From NCBI RefSeq assembly GCF_000425805.1, contig NZ_AUED01000003.1, positions 124,001-188,000 on the forward strand: DNA of 64,000 nt. Direction: 5' to 3'. Of the stretch, positions 8,474 to 17,631 are shown piece after piece. The notes beneath the pieces are model-generated. The model saw only the letters and a program-made list of their open reading frames with translations, was not told the DNA's origin and did no database searches. The position numbers were made by a program, and so were the translations under genes. The number at the start of each line of letters is the position of its first letter. Position 1 is the first letter of the stretch. This stretch comes from Pseudomonas vranovensis DSM 16006. Lineage in GTDB: Bacteria > Pseudomonadota > Gammaproteobacteria > Pseudomonadales > Pseudomonadaceae.

Positions 8474-8613
8474 TGAAATCGCGGGGCAAGCCCCACCTGG
8501 CGGCTGCTGCTCCGTCGATTGCAGTCTCGTTCCTCGGCAGCGGCTACAGATCGCCGGTGTAGCCGCTGCCGACAGCCTGTGATCGAGCGTGCAGCGAGCT
8601 CGCCCCGCAATCG
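8474..8613. repeat. Composite dispersed repeat with nested inverted repeats
   Basis: A gap of about 200 bases holds an element bounded by ATCGCGGGGCAAG on the left and CTCGCCCCGCAATCGA on the right, partly complementary. A perfect 14-bp inverted repeat (CGGCAGCGGCTACA, 8535-8548, and its complement 8558-8571) sits inside. The outer arms resemble the REP cores found elsewhere in this window, but the inner part is different. It looks like one of the larger Pseudomonas intergenic repeats; its copy number cannot be seen here. Confidence 0.6.
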
Positions 8614-8675
8614 ATTTATCCGGCGGCGCAGGCGTATCATTAGCCCCCTAACGACAGCCACCGGGACCGCCCTGC

Positions 8676-9617
8676 ATGCTCGCCCTCTTTCTCCAGACGC
8701 TGAACATCACGGCGCCGGTCTTTGCCATGTTGTTCATGGGCGTGCTGCTCAAGCGCATCAATGCCATCAACGACGGCTTCATCCACACGGCTTCGGCCCT
8801 GGTCTTCAATGTCTGCATGCCGGCATTGTTGTTCCTGGGGATCTACCACGCTGACCTGACCACTGCAGTCCAGCCTGGGTTGTTGATCTACTTTGCCCTT
8901 GCCACCCTGATCGGATTCGGCCTGGCATGGGGCCTGGCGATCTGGCGCTGCCCCCGTGCAGACCGTGGCATCTACACCCAGGGCGCATTCCGTGGCAATA
9001 ACGGGGTCATCGGCCTGGCGCTGGCGGCGAGTATGTATGGCGATTACGGCATTTCGCTGGGCGCGGTCCTCGCGGGCCTGGTGATCCTGCTCTACAACTC
9101 CCTTTCGGTGGTGGTATTGGCGGTGTACAGCCCGAGCGCCAAGTCCGATCCATGGAGCATCTGCAAGAGCATCCTGCGCAATCCACTGATCATCAGTGTG
9201 CTGCTGGCGGCGGTGCTGGCTTATGGGCAGGTGGCCCTGCCGAACTGGTTGCTGACCTCCGGTGACTATCTGGCGCAGATGACGCTGCCCCTGGCACTGA
9301 TCTGTATCGGCGGTACCCTGTCGCTGGCGTCATTGCGTCAAAGCGGGGGGCTGGCGGTCAGTGTCAGCCTGTTGAAGATGGTGTGGTTGCCCCTGTTGGC
9401 TACCCTGGGTGCCTGGCTGTGGGGGTTTCGTGGAGCGGAGCTGGGCATCTTGTTCCTGTACTTCGGCAGCCCTACGGCGGCGGCCAGCTATGTAATGGCG
9501 AGGTCGACCAATGGCAACCACGAGCTGGCGGCGGCAATCATCGTCATAACCACCCTGATGGCCGCCATTACCACCAATATCGGCATCTTTTTCTTGCAGT
9601 GGGGCGGTTGGATCTAG
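8676..9617 (+). CDS. AEC (auxin efflux carrier) family transporter
   Basis: Inner-membrane protein of 313 residues with about ten hydrophobic segments in the two-halved arrangement of the AEC family. Members include malonate carrier MdcF and various efflux carriers. Family features visible are the N-terminal NITAPVFAMLFMGVLLKR, the FRGNNGVIGLALAASMYGD segment and the C-terminal GSPTAAASYVMARS. Bacterial AEC proteins move small organic anions, but the substrate of this one is unknown. It stands between roxSR and an amino acid permease, in line with them, with no metabolic neighbour to hint at a substrate. The ribosome site is weak. Confidence 0.85.
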   Translation: MLALFLQTLNITAPVFAMLFMGVLLKRINAINDGFIHTASALVFNVCMPALLFLGIYHADLTTAVQPGLLIYFALATLIGFGLAWGLAIWRCPRADRGIYTQGAFRGNNGVIGLALAASMYGDYGISLGAVLAGLVILLYNSLSVVVLAVYSPSAKSDPWSICKSILRNPLIISVLLAAVLAYGQVALPNWLLTSGDYLAQMTLPLALICIGGTLSLASLRQSGGLAVSVSLLKMVWLPLLATLGAWLWGFRGAELGILFLYFGSPTAAASYVMARSTNGNHELAAAIIVITTLMAAITTNIGIFFLQWGGWI

Positions 9618-9667
9618 ATTCTGTAAGAAAATAATTCCAACACTGCCTCCCCCTCAGAGGACACTTC

Positions 9668-11041
9668 ATGCAAGACGAGATCACCCCAGAGCGGTTGCAC
9701 CGCGGGTTGAAGAATCGCCATATCCAGTTGATCGCACTCGGTGGTGCCATCGGTACAGGCCTGTTCCTGGGGATTGCCCAGACCATCCAGCTGGCGGGCC
9801 CTTCGGTGCTGCTGGGCTATGCGATTGCAGGCCTGATCGCTTTTTTCATCATGCGCCAGCTGGGTGAGATGGTGGTCGAGGAGCCGGTGTCCGGCACCTT
9901 CAGTCACTTTGCCCATCGCTACTGGAGCGAGTTCGCCGGGTTCATGTCGGGCTGGAACTACTGGGTGCTGTATGTGCTGGTGGGCATGGCCGAACTGACG
10001 GCCGTGGGGATCTACATCCAGTACTGGTGGCCGGGTTTTCCGACGTGGGCCACGGCGGCGATCTTCTTTGTCGTGATCAACTTGATTAACCTCAGCCAGG
10101 TGAAAGTCTACGGCGAGATGGAGTTCTGGTTCGCCCTGATCAAGGTGGTGGCCATCGTCAGCATGATTGCCTTTGGTGGCTATCTGTTGATCAGCGGCAA
10201 CGGCGGCCCGGATGCCAGCGTTGCCAACCTCTGGCAGTTCGGCGGCTTCTTCCCCAACGGCGTCAGTGGCCTGATGATGGCCCTGGCCGTGATCATGTTT
10301 TCCTTTGGCGGCCTGGAACTGGTGGGGATTACCGCCGCCGAGGCCGACAACCCCAAGTACAGCATTCCGCGCGCCACCAACCAGGTGATCTACCGCATCC
10401 TGATTTTCTACATCGGCGCGCTGGCTGTGCTGCTGTCGCTGTACCCGTGGCAGAAGGTAGTGCAGGGGGGCAGCCCCTTCGTGATGATCTTTCATGCGCT
10501 GGACAGCAACCTGGTCGCGACGATCCTCAACCTGGTCGTGCTGACGGCGGCCCTGTCGGTCTACAACAGCTGCGTGTACTGCAACAGCCGCATGCTGTTC
10601 GGCCTTGCGGTGCAGGGCGATGCGCCCAAGAGCCTGCTCAAGGTCAACGCTCGTGGTGTGCCCCTGGCGGCCCTGGGGATCTCGGCGCTGGCGACGGGAT
10701 TGTGTGTGGTGATCAACTACCTGATGCCGGCTGAAGCGTTCGGCTTGCTGATGGCGCTGGTGGTGTCGTCGCTGGTGATCAACTGGGGGATCATCAGCAT
10801 CACCCACCTGAAGTTCCGCCGCGCCAAGCAGGCAGCTGGCGAAACCACGTTCTACAAGAGCTGGGGCTACCCGCTGACCAACTATGTGTGCCTGGCCTTC
10901 CTGGCCCTGATCCTGGTGATCATGTACCTGACTCCCGGCATCCGCATTTCGGTGCTGCTGATTCCAGTATGGCTGGCGGTACTGGGCGTGGCCTTCTGGC
11001 TGAAGAAGAAGGGCCACAAGGCCGCCGTCGCTGCCGACTGA
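9668..11041 (+). CDS. Amino acid permease, PheP/AroP type (APC superfamily)
   Basis: A 457-residue inner-membrane permease with twelve predicted helices. The N-terminus (RHIQLIALGGAIGTGLFLG) and IMRQLGEMVVEEPVSG match the amino acid transporter family, and runs such as FWFALIKVVAI and MFSFGGLELVGITAAEA resemble enterobacterial PheP/AroP closely. It probably takes up phenylalanine and other aromatic amino acids by proton symport. AGAGGA precedes the ATG. Genes beside it do not add specificity, so the exact substrate set is inferred from family resemblance. Confidence 0.9.
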   Translation: MQDEITPERLHRGLKNRHIQLIALGGAIGTGLFLGIAQTIQLAGPSVLLGYAIAGLIAFFIMRQLGEMVVEEPVSGTFSHFAHRYWSEFAGFMSGWNYWVLYVLVGMAELTAVGIYIQYWWPGFPTWATAAIFFVVINLINLSQVKVYGEMEFWFALIKVVAIVSMIAFGGYLLISGNGGPDASVANLWQFGGFFPNGVSGLMMALAVIMFSFGGLELVGITAAEADNPKYSIPRATNQVIYRILIFYIGALAVLLSLYPWQKVVQGGSPFVMIFHALDSNLVATILNLVVLTAALSVYNSCVYCNSRMLFGLAVQGDAPKSLLKVNARGVPLAALGISALATGLCVVINYLMPAEAFGLLMALVVSSLVINWGIISITHLKFRRAKQAAGETTFYKSWGYPLTNYVCLAFLALILVIMYLTPGIRISVLLIPVWLAVLGVAFWLKKKGHKAAVAAD

Positions 11042-11064
11042 CGGCCCGGGCGCGGGGTGATCGA

Positions 11065-11442
11065 TCAGTCTTGCTGGTAGCTGTCGATCACCTCCTGGGC
11101 GGCGCGAAACGCGTCGATGGCCGCCGGCACGCCGGCGTACACCGCGCAGTGCAGCAGCGCTTCACGAATCTCTTCGACGGTGCAACCGTTGTTCAGGGCG
11201 CCGCGCACGTGGCCCTTGAGTTCTTGCGGGCACTTGAGCGCGGTCAAGGCAGCCAGGGTGATCAGGCTGCGGGTTTTCAGCGGCAGCCCTTCACGGCTCC
11301 AGACGCTGCCCCAGGCGTGTTCGTTGACGAAGTCCTGCAGCGGCTGGGTGAAGTCGGTGGCATTGCCCAGCGCACGATCGACGAAGGCATCGCCCATGAC
11401 CTGGCGGCGGACTTGTTCACCGGTTTTGTTGTTGTCGCCCAT
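11065..11442 (-). CDS. Carboxymuconolactone decarboxylase-family protein
   Basis: A small cytoplasmic protein of 125 residues in the CMD/AhpD superfamily. The conserved segment LKCPQELKGHVRGALNNGCTVEEI includes the Cys and downstream His expected near the active site of this family, followed by EALLHCAVYAGVPAAIDAF. Some members are protocatechuate-pathway decarboxylases (PcaC), others have peroxidase-like or unknown roles. No aromatic catabolism genes are near, so PcaC function is not supported. The start is the ATG with AAGGA upstream; an upstream in-frame extension overlaps the end of the antiporter gene and looks non-coding. It lies ten bases downstream of the antiporter, probably in one transcript. 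Confidence 0.88.
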   Translation of the reverse strand: MGDNNKTGEQVRRQVMGDAFVDRALGNATDFTQPLQDFVNEHAWGSVWSREGLPLKTRSLITLAALTALKCPQELKGHVRGALNNGCTVEEIREALLHCAVYAGVPAAIDAFRAAQEVIDSYQQD

Positions 11443-11452
11443 GTTGTTTTCC

Positions 11453-12538
11453 TTAGTGTTGGCGGCGCCAGGCGCGCAGGGTCGTGTACAGCAAGCAGGC
11501 TCCCAGCGCTGGCAGTGCATAGAACAGCATCAGTTTTTCCAGGCGGGTGGCCAACGGCATGCCCGTGGTGAAGGCCACCACGTGCAGTCCATAGGCCAGG
11601 TACAAACCGAGAAACACCAGACCTTCGGCGCGGGTGACCCGGTAACCCGAGTAGAACACCGGGAGGCTCAAGGCGGCGACGCCAAGCATCACCGGTAGGT
11701 CGAAATCCAGGGCATTGGGCGAAATGGACAAGGGCTCGGGCGCAATCAGGGCAGTCAGGCCGAGCACCGCCAGCAGGTTGAAGAGGTTGCTGCCGATCAC
11801 GTTGCCCACGGCGATCTCCCGTTCACCCCGCAGGGCCGCGATCAGCGATGTCGCCAGCTCCGGTAGCGAGGTGCAGACCGCCACGACCGTCAGGCCGATC
11901 ACCCGCTCCGACAGTCCAAGGTCCACCGCCACTTCCACGGCGGCCTCCAGCAACAGGTGCCCGGCAAGGCTGAGCAAGCCCAGGCCCGTGAGCATCATCA
12001 GAAGGCTGGTGATCCAGAACCCGCCACCTTGCTGCGGCCGTGGGCCGGGGGCAGGGTAGGTACGAGCATAGTGACGCGACTGATGCCAGAGGATTGCCAG
12101 GTAGCCCACCAGGCCTGCCAGTAGCAGCGCACCTTCCAGGCGTCCGAGCAGTTCGTTGAGGGCCAGCAGATAGACCAGCAGGCTGGCGCCGATCATCAGG
12201 GGGATGTCCAGGCGCACCAGTTGGCGCGAGACGCGCAGCGGAATGATCAGCGCAGCCAGGCCCAGGGTGACGAGGATGTTGAAGATGTTGCTGCCGACCA
12301 CGCTGCCCACCGCCACATCCGGTGCGCCGGTATAGGCGGCCTGGAGGCTGACGGTCAGTTGCGGTGCGCTGCTGCCGAAGGCCACCAGGCTCAAGCCGAT
12401 GATCAACGGGCGTACCTGCAGGCTGGCGGCCAGGCGCAAGGCGGCGCGCACCAGCAGTTCGGCACCGGCGATCAGCAACAGCAGGCCGAAGCTCAGTTGC
12501 AGCAGGCTGAAGGTGGGTAAAGCGGCCAGGTCGAAAAT
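11453..12538 (-). CDS. Calcium/sodium antiporter (CaxA/YrbG family), apparent ATT start
   Basis: Inner-membrane cation/Ca2+ exchanger of about 361 residues with two homologous halves. Each half carries the alpha-repeat signature: LVAFGSSAPQLTVS with VGSVVGSNIFNIL, and VVAVCTSLPELATSL with GNVIGSNLFNLL. The protein should exchange Ca2+ (or another cation) against Na+ or H+. The only start that keeps the first helix (FDLAALPTFSLLQLSFGLLL) is an ATT codon seven bases after a GGAG ribosome site; the first conventional start, TTG at 12478, would cut into that helix. An in-frame stop lies just upstream of the ribosome site. It is followed by the CMD-family gene and preceded by the RlpA-like gene, all on the minus strand. 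Confidence 0.85.
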   Translation of the reverse strand: MFDLAALPTFSLLQLSFGLLLLIAGAELLVRAALRLAASLQVRPLIIGLSLVAFGSSAPQLTVSLQAAYTGAPDVAVGSVVGSNIFNILVTLGLAALIIPLRVSRQLVRLDIPLMIGASLLVYLLALNELLGRLEGALLLAGLVGYLAILWHQSRHYARTYPAPGPRPQQGGGFWITSLLMMLTGLGLLSLAGHLLLEAAVEVAVDLGLSERVIGLTVVAVCTSLPELATSLIAALRGEREIAVGNVIGSNLFNLLAVLGLTALIAPEPLSISPNALDFDLPVMLGVAALSLPVFYSGYRVTRAEGLVFLGLYLAYGLHVVAFTTGMPLATRLEKLMLFYALPALGACLLYTTLRAWRRQH

Positions 12539-12558
12539 GGTCGTACTCCGTTACAGGA

Positions 12559-12930
12559 TCAGTCGCTGAGACTTTGTACCCGTACACGCGCCGTTCCGCT
12601 ACGGATCATGCCCAGTTTTTCTGCGGCGGCCTGAGACAGGTCAATCAACCGGCCACGGGTGTGCGGGCCGCGGTCATTGATGCGTACCACGACCGTGCGA
12701 TCGTTTTTCAGGTTGGTGACCTTGACCCGGGTGCCGAAGGGCAGGCTGCGGTGGGCAGCGGTCATGGCGTTCTTGTTGAAGGGCTCGCCACTGGCAGTGC
12801 GTTTACCGTGGTGTCGGGAGCCGTAATAGGAGGCGGTGCCGGTCTTGTCGTAACCGCGGGGATCGATATCGTGGCTGGCGCAGCCGGCCAGCAGGGCAAA
12901 GAGCGCGAGTGCGCTGAGGGGACGCCACAT
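12559..12930 (-). CDS. RlpA-like septal ring/peptidoglycan lipoprotein (small)
   Basis: A 123-residue lipoprotein: signal peptide [17 protein letters not shown] ends in a lipobox (LAGC) and the rest is a single double-psi beta-barrel domain ([19 protein letters not shown], then [27 protein letters not shown]). RlpA proteins are lytic transglycosylases acting on denuded glycans at the septum. This one has no SPOR domain and is far shorter than classical RlpA, so it is a stand-alone family member. The drawn start avoids an upstream in-frame reading that runs through a REP element. It probably heads a minus-strand unit with the antiporter. Confidence 0.87.
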   Translation of the reverse strand: MWRPLSALALFALLAGCASHDIDPRGYDKTGTASYYGSRHHGKRTASGEPFNKNAMTAAHRSLPFGTRVKVTNLKNDRTVVVRINDRGPHTRGRLIDLSQAAAEKLGMIRSGTARVRVQSLSD

Positions 12931-12957
12931 GTATGCAAGTGCTCCGGGGGTGTGGCC

Positions 12958-13005
12958 ATCGCGGGCAAGCCCACTCCTACAGGTAGGAGCGGGCTTGCCC
13001 GCGAT
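12958..13005. repeat. REP inverted pair
   Basis: Two copies of a REP core (ATCGCGGGCAAGCCC and its complement, each with the CTCCTAC tail) face each other with a short centre. It lies between the end of gatB and the RlpA-like gene and could fold into a long hairpin in either transcript. Confidence 0.85.
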
Positions 13006-13011
13006 CAGCAA

Positions 13012-14457
13012 TTAACCTTCGAGCTTGCTCTTGAGCAATTGGTTCACTTGCTGCGGGTTGGCCTTGCCTTTGGAGGCCTTCATGGCCTGGCCGACGAAGA
13101 AGCCGAACATCTTGCCGCGCTTGGCCTCATCGGCGGCGCGGTACTGCTCGACCTGCTCGGCATTGGCCGCCAGCACTTCGTCCAGGACCTTCTCGATTGC
13201 ACCGCTGTCGGTGACCTGCTTGAGGCCTTCGGCTTCGATGATCTGGTCGGCATCGCCTTCACCGGCGGCCATCTTCTCGAACACGACCTTGGCGATCTTG
13301 CCGCTGATGGTGTTGTCGAGGATGCGCTTGAGCATACCGCCCAGATGTTCGGCACTGACCGGCGCCTGGTCGATCTCGAGACCGAGCTTGTTGAGCAGGC
13401 TGCCCAGCTCGACCATGACCCAGTTGGCGGCAAGCTTGGCATCGCCGCACACGCTGACCACCTGCTCGAAGTAGTCGGCTTGCTCGCGGCTGGAGGCCAG
13501 CACGTTGGCATCGTAGGCAGAGAGGCCGAACTGGCTCTGGAAACGCTCGCGCTTTTGCGGTGGCAGTTCCGGCAGGGTGGCGCGGATGGTGTCGAGGTAG
13601 GCGCCTTCGATCACGACCGGCAGCAGGTCCGGGTCGGGGAAGTAACGGTAGTCGTTGGCTTCTTCCTTGCTGCGCATGGAACGGGTTTCGTCTTTGTTCG
13701 GGTCGTACAGGCGGGTTTCCTGGGTGACCTTGCCGCCGTCTTCGATCAGTTCGATCTGGCGCTGGATCTCGCTGTTGATCGCGCGCTCGATGAAGCGGAA
13801 CGAGTTGACGTTCTTGATCTCGCAGCGGGTGCCGAACTCGACCTGGCCTTTTGGTCGGATCGAGACGTTGCAGTCGCAACGCAGCGAGCCTTCGGCCATG
13901 TTGCCGTCGCAGATGCCCAGGTAACGCACCAGGGCGTGGATGGCCTTGACGTAGGCCACGGCTTCCTTGGCGCTACGCATCTCGGGCTCGGAGACGATTT
14001 CCAGCAGCGGAGTGCCGGCACGGTTCAGGTCGATACCGGTCGAACCGCTGAAGTCTTCGTGCAGGCTCTTGCCGGCATCCTCTTCGAGGTGCGCACGGGT
14101 AATGCCGATGCGCTTGACGGTACCGTCTTCCAGGGCGATGTCCAGGTGGCCCTTGCCGACGATCGGCAGCTCCATCTGGCTGATCTGGTAGCCCTTGGGC
14201 AGGTCGGGGTAGAAGTAGTTCTTGCGCGCAAACACGTTGTGATGGCCGATCTCGGCGTCAATCGCCAGACCGAACATGCAGGCCATGCGCACTGCTTCCT
14301 GGTTGAGCACCGGCAGTACGCCGGGCATGCCCAGGTCGATCAGGCTGGCCTGGGTGTTGGGCTCGGAGCCGAACGTGGTGGCGCTGCCGGAGAAAATCTT
14401 CGACTGGGTGGCGAGCTGGGTATGAATCTCCAACCCGATGACAACTTCCCATTGCAT
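13012..14457 (-). CDS. gatB: Aspartyl/glutamyl-tRNA amidotransferase subunit B
   Basis: Subunit B of the GatCAB amidotransferase, 481 residues, full length. It binds the misacylated tRNA and phosphorylates the side-chain carboxylate of Asp-tRNA(Asn) or Glu-tRNA(Gln) before amide transfer. The N-terminus [14 protein letters not shown], the [12 protein letters not shown] motif and the [20 protein letters not shown] segment are diagnostic; the tail region with [15 protein letters not shown] is the tRNA-binding YqeY-like part. Pseudomonas lacks AsnRS, so this route makes Asn-tRNA (family knowledge). It is last in gatCAB, 11 bases after gatA, and ends next to a REP pair. Confidence 0.98.
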   Translation of the reverse strand: MQWEVVIGLEIHTQLATQSKIFSGSATTFGSEPNTQASLIDLGMPGVLPVLNQEAVRMACMFGLAIDAEIGHHNVFARKNYFYPDLPKGYQISQMELPIVGKGHLDIALEDGTVKRIGITRAHLEEDAGKSLHEDFSGSTGIDLNRAGTPLLEIVSEPEMRSAKEAVAYVKAIHALVRYLGICDGNMAEGSLRCDCNVSIRPKGQVEFGTRCEIKNVNSFRFIERAINSEIQRQIELIEDGGKVTQETRLYDPNKDETRSMRSKEEANDYRYFPDPDLLPVVIEGAYLDTIRATLPELPPQKRERFQSQFGLSAYDANVLASSREQADYFEQVVSVCGDAKLAANWVMVELGSLLNKLGLEIDQAPVSAEHLGGMLKRILDNTISGKIAKVVFEKMAAGEGDADQIIEAEGLKQVTDSGAIEKVLDEVLAANAEQVEQYRAADEAKRGKMFGFFVGQAMKASKGKANPQQVNQLLKSKLEG

Positions 14458-14468
14458 GTGGTGATCCC

Positions 14469-15920
14469 TCAGAAGCCGTTAGGTGCGCGAGTGTGCCAGT
14501 CAGTGACTTGCTGATAGCGGTGCGCGACGTTGAGCAGGCGGCCTTCCTGGAAATACGGGGCCAGCAGTTGCACGCCAACCGGCAGGCCATCGACAAAACC
14601 GGCTGGCATCGACAGGCCCGGCAGGCCCGCGAGGTTGGCGGTGATGGTGTAGATGTCTTCCAGGTACGCGGCGACCGGATCGTTGTTCTTGGCGCCGATT
14701 TTCCAGGCCAGGTTTGGCGTGGTCGGGCCCATGATCACGTCGACGTCTTCAAAGGCGGCCATGAAGTCGTTCTTGATCAGGCGGCGGATCTTCTGTGCCT
14801 TCAGGTAGTAGGCGTCGTAGTAGCCAGCCGACAGGGCGTAGGTACCGACCATGATCCGGCGTTGCACTTCGCTGCCGAAACCCTCGCCACGGGAGCGTTT
14901 GTACAGGTCGGTCAGGTCGGCCGGACTCTCGCAGCGGTAGCCGAAGCGCACGCCGTCGAAACGCGACAGGTTGGAGGAGGCTTCGGCCGGGGCGATCACA
15001 TAGTACGCGGCGATGGCGTGCTGCATGTTCGGCAGGCTGATTTCCTTGATCACGGCACCCTGGTTTTCCAGCGCCTTGACGCTGGCCTGGACCAGCTCGG
15101 CGATGCGCGGGTCCAGGCCTGCGCCGAAGTATTCCTTCGGCAGGCCGATGCGCAGGCCTTGCAGCGAGCTATTCAGGCTGGCGCTGTAGTCCGGGACGGG
15201 CTCGTCGATGCTGGTGGAGTCCTTGGCGTCGAAGCCGGCCATCGCTTGCAGCATCAATGCGCAGTCTTCGGCCGTGCGGGCCATCGGGCCGCCCTGGTCG
15301 AGGCTGGAGGCGTAGGCGATCATGCCCCAGCGCGAAACCCGACCGTACGTCGGTTTCAGGCCAGTGAGGTTGGTCAGGGCGGCGGGCTGGCGAATGGAAC
15401 CGCCAGTGTCGGTGCCGGTGGCAGCTGGCAGCAGGCGCGCGGCGACGGCCGCAGCCGAACCACCGGACGAACCGCCGGGAACGTGCTCGAGGTTCCACGG
15501 GTTCTTGACCGCGCCGTAGTGGCTCGACTCGTTGGCCGAGCCCATGGCGAACTCGTCCATGTTGGTCTTGCCCAGGGTCACGGTGCCGGCTTCGGCCAGC
15601 TTGGCAACCACGGTGGCGTCGTAGGGCGCCGTGAAGTTGTCGAGCATCTTCGAGCCGCAACTGGTGCGTACGCCCTCGGTGCAGAACAGGTCCTTGTGCG
15701 CCAGCGGGGCGCCGAGCAGGGCACCGGTTTCACCGGCGGCGCGACGGGCGTCGGCAGCACGGGCCTGGCTCAGGGCCAGTTCGTCGGTGACACTGATGAA
15801 GCTGTTCAGCTGCGGATCGAGCTGCTTGATCCGCGCCAGCAGGCTCTGGGTCAGCTCTTCGGAAGAGAATTTCTTGTCGGCGAGTCCGCGGGCGATCTCG
15901 GCCAGGGTCAGTTGATGCAT
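14469..15920 (-). CDS. gatA: Aspartyl/glutamyl-tRNA amidotransferase subunit A
   Basis: Amidase subunit of GatCAB, 483 residues. It releases ammonia from glutamine for transfer to the activated aminoacyl-tRNA bound by GatB. The amidase-signature triad is complete: Lys76 in APLAHKDLF, Ser151 in [10 protein letters not shown] and Ser175 in [11 protein letters not shown]. Length and sequence are normal for Pseudomonas. It lies between gatC and gatB with small gaps, so the three are made together. Confidence 0.98.
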   Translation of the reverse strand: MHQLTLAEIARGLADKKFSSEELTQSLLARIKQLDPQLNSFISVTDELALSQARAADARRAAGETGALLGAPLAHKDLFCTEGVRTSCGSKMLDNFTAPYDATVVAKLAEAGTVTLGKTNMDEFAMGSANESSHYGAVKNPWNLEHVPGGSSGGSAAAVAARLLPAATGTDTGGSIRQPAALTNLTGLKPTYGRVSRWGMIAYASSLDQGGPMARTAEDCALMLQAMAGFDAKDSTSIDEPVPDYSASLNSSLQGLRIGLPKEYFGAGLDPRIAELVQASVKALENQGAVIKEISLPNMQHAIAAYYVIAPAEASSNLSRFDGVRFGYRCESPADLTDLYKRSRGEGFGSEVQRRIMVGTYALSAGYYDAYYLKAQKIRRLIKNDFMAAFEDVDVIMGPTTPNLAWKIGAKNNDPVAAYLEDIYTITANLAGLPGLSMPAGFVDGLPVGVQLLAPYFQEGRLLNVAHRYQQVTDWHTRAPNGF

Positions 15921-15936
15921 GGCAGGCTCTATTCCC

Positions 15937-16224
15937 TTACTCGATGACTTTCGGAACCAGGTACAGGCCGTTTTCGGTCGCCGGGGCGATGGCCTGGTAG
16001 GATTCGCGCTGGTTACTTTCTGTTACCACATCGGCGCGCAGGCGCTGACTGGCTTCAAGTGGGTGGGCCAATGGCTCGATGCCAGTGGTGTCGACCGCTT
16101 GCATCTGGTCGACCAGTCCCAGAATACTGTTCAGGGCATCGGTAGTGCGTGGCAAATCGCCTTCATTGAGGCCCAATCGGGCCAGATGAGCGATCTTTTC
16201 CACGTCGCAGCGTTCAAGCGCCAT
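15937..16224 (-). CDS. gatC: Aspartyl/glutamyl-tRNA amidotransferase subunit C
   Basis: Small 95-residue subunit that wraps around GatA and stabilises the GatCAB complex. The start [19 protein letters not shown] follows a strong AGGAGA ribosome site; an upstream in-frame ATG has none. The C-terminal segment [19 protein letters not shown] matches the conserved GatC tail. First gene of the gatCAB operon, divergent from mreB across about 200 bases. Confidence 0.97.
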   Translation of the reverse strand: MALERCDVEKIAHLARLGLNEGDLPRTTDALNSILGLVDQMQAVDTTGIEPLAHPLEASQRLRADVVTESNQRESYQAIAPATENGLYLVPKVIE

Positions 16225-16353
16225 GGGGATCTCCTGGGGAAACAAAAACGGAATTGGTCCGCGATGAGGAACATGCTGACAGATTTACGGTCATAAGGCC
16301 GCGATCGTGTGCTGGCTTGCTCGGAAAAACTGCCAATTTAACATATTGGCGCC

Positions 16354-16382
16354 TTGCCCAAAATCCCCGCCGTTGTTAGAGT
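16354..16382 (+). promoter_or_regulatory. Candidate sigma-70 promoter of mreB
   Basis: TTGCCC and TTAGAG hexamers are separated by 16 bases about 45 bases before mreB. Both are imperfect, so this is a weak prediction within the divergent gatC/mreB gap; the gatCAB promoter was not located. Confidence 0.35.
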
Positions 16383-16414
16383 TTGCCGCACTTTTTTACC
16401 CACGCGTTGCCTAG

Positions 16415-17464
<1,050 letters not shown>

Positions 17465-17494
17465 GCTGGCTGCAGCAAACATGCCGCCCCGGTT

Positions 17495-17523
17495 TACAGG
17501 TAGTGCCCACAGTGCTACCTGTA
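17495..17523 (+). other. mreB-mreC intercistronic hairpin
   Basis: TACAGGTAG and its complement CTACCTGTA are separated by 11 bases, shortly after the mreB stop. No T-run follows, so it is more likely a processing or stability element that lets mreB exceed mreC than a terminator. Function is inferred. Confidence 0.5.
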
Positions 17524-17631
17524 TGTGCTGGGCTGACGTCCGTGTGGGCGTCATTTTCCGTCAATCCACAAGCAGGCCGGTGCATTGCCGTATGAATGAC
17601 CTCTTGAATAGTCGTCCACGAGGAGCGGCCC

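Noticed and set aside
12931-13011. N-terminal extension of the RlpA-like lipoprotein
   Set aside because: It is a translation of the REP pair; the lipoprotein signal starts at the downstream ATG.
14493-15947. 484-codon open frame antisense to gatA
   Set aside because: Composition (Gly/Val/Gln/His-rich, no motif) is that of a GC-rich shadow of gatA.
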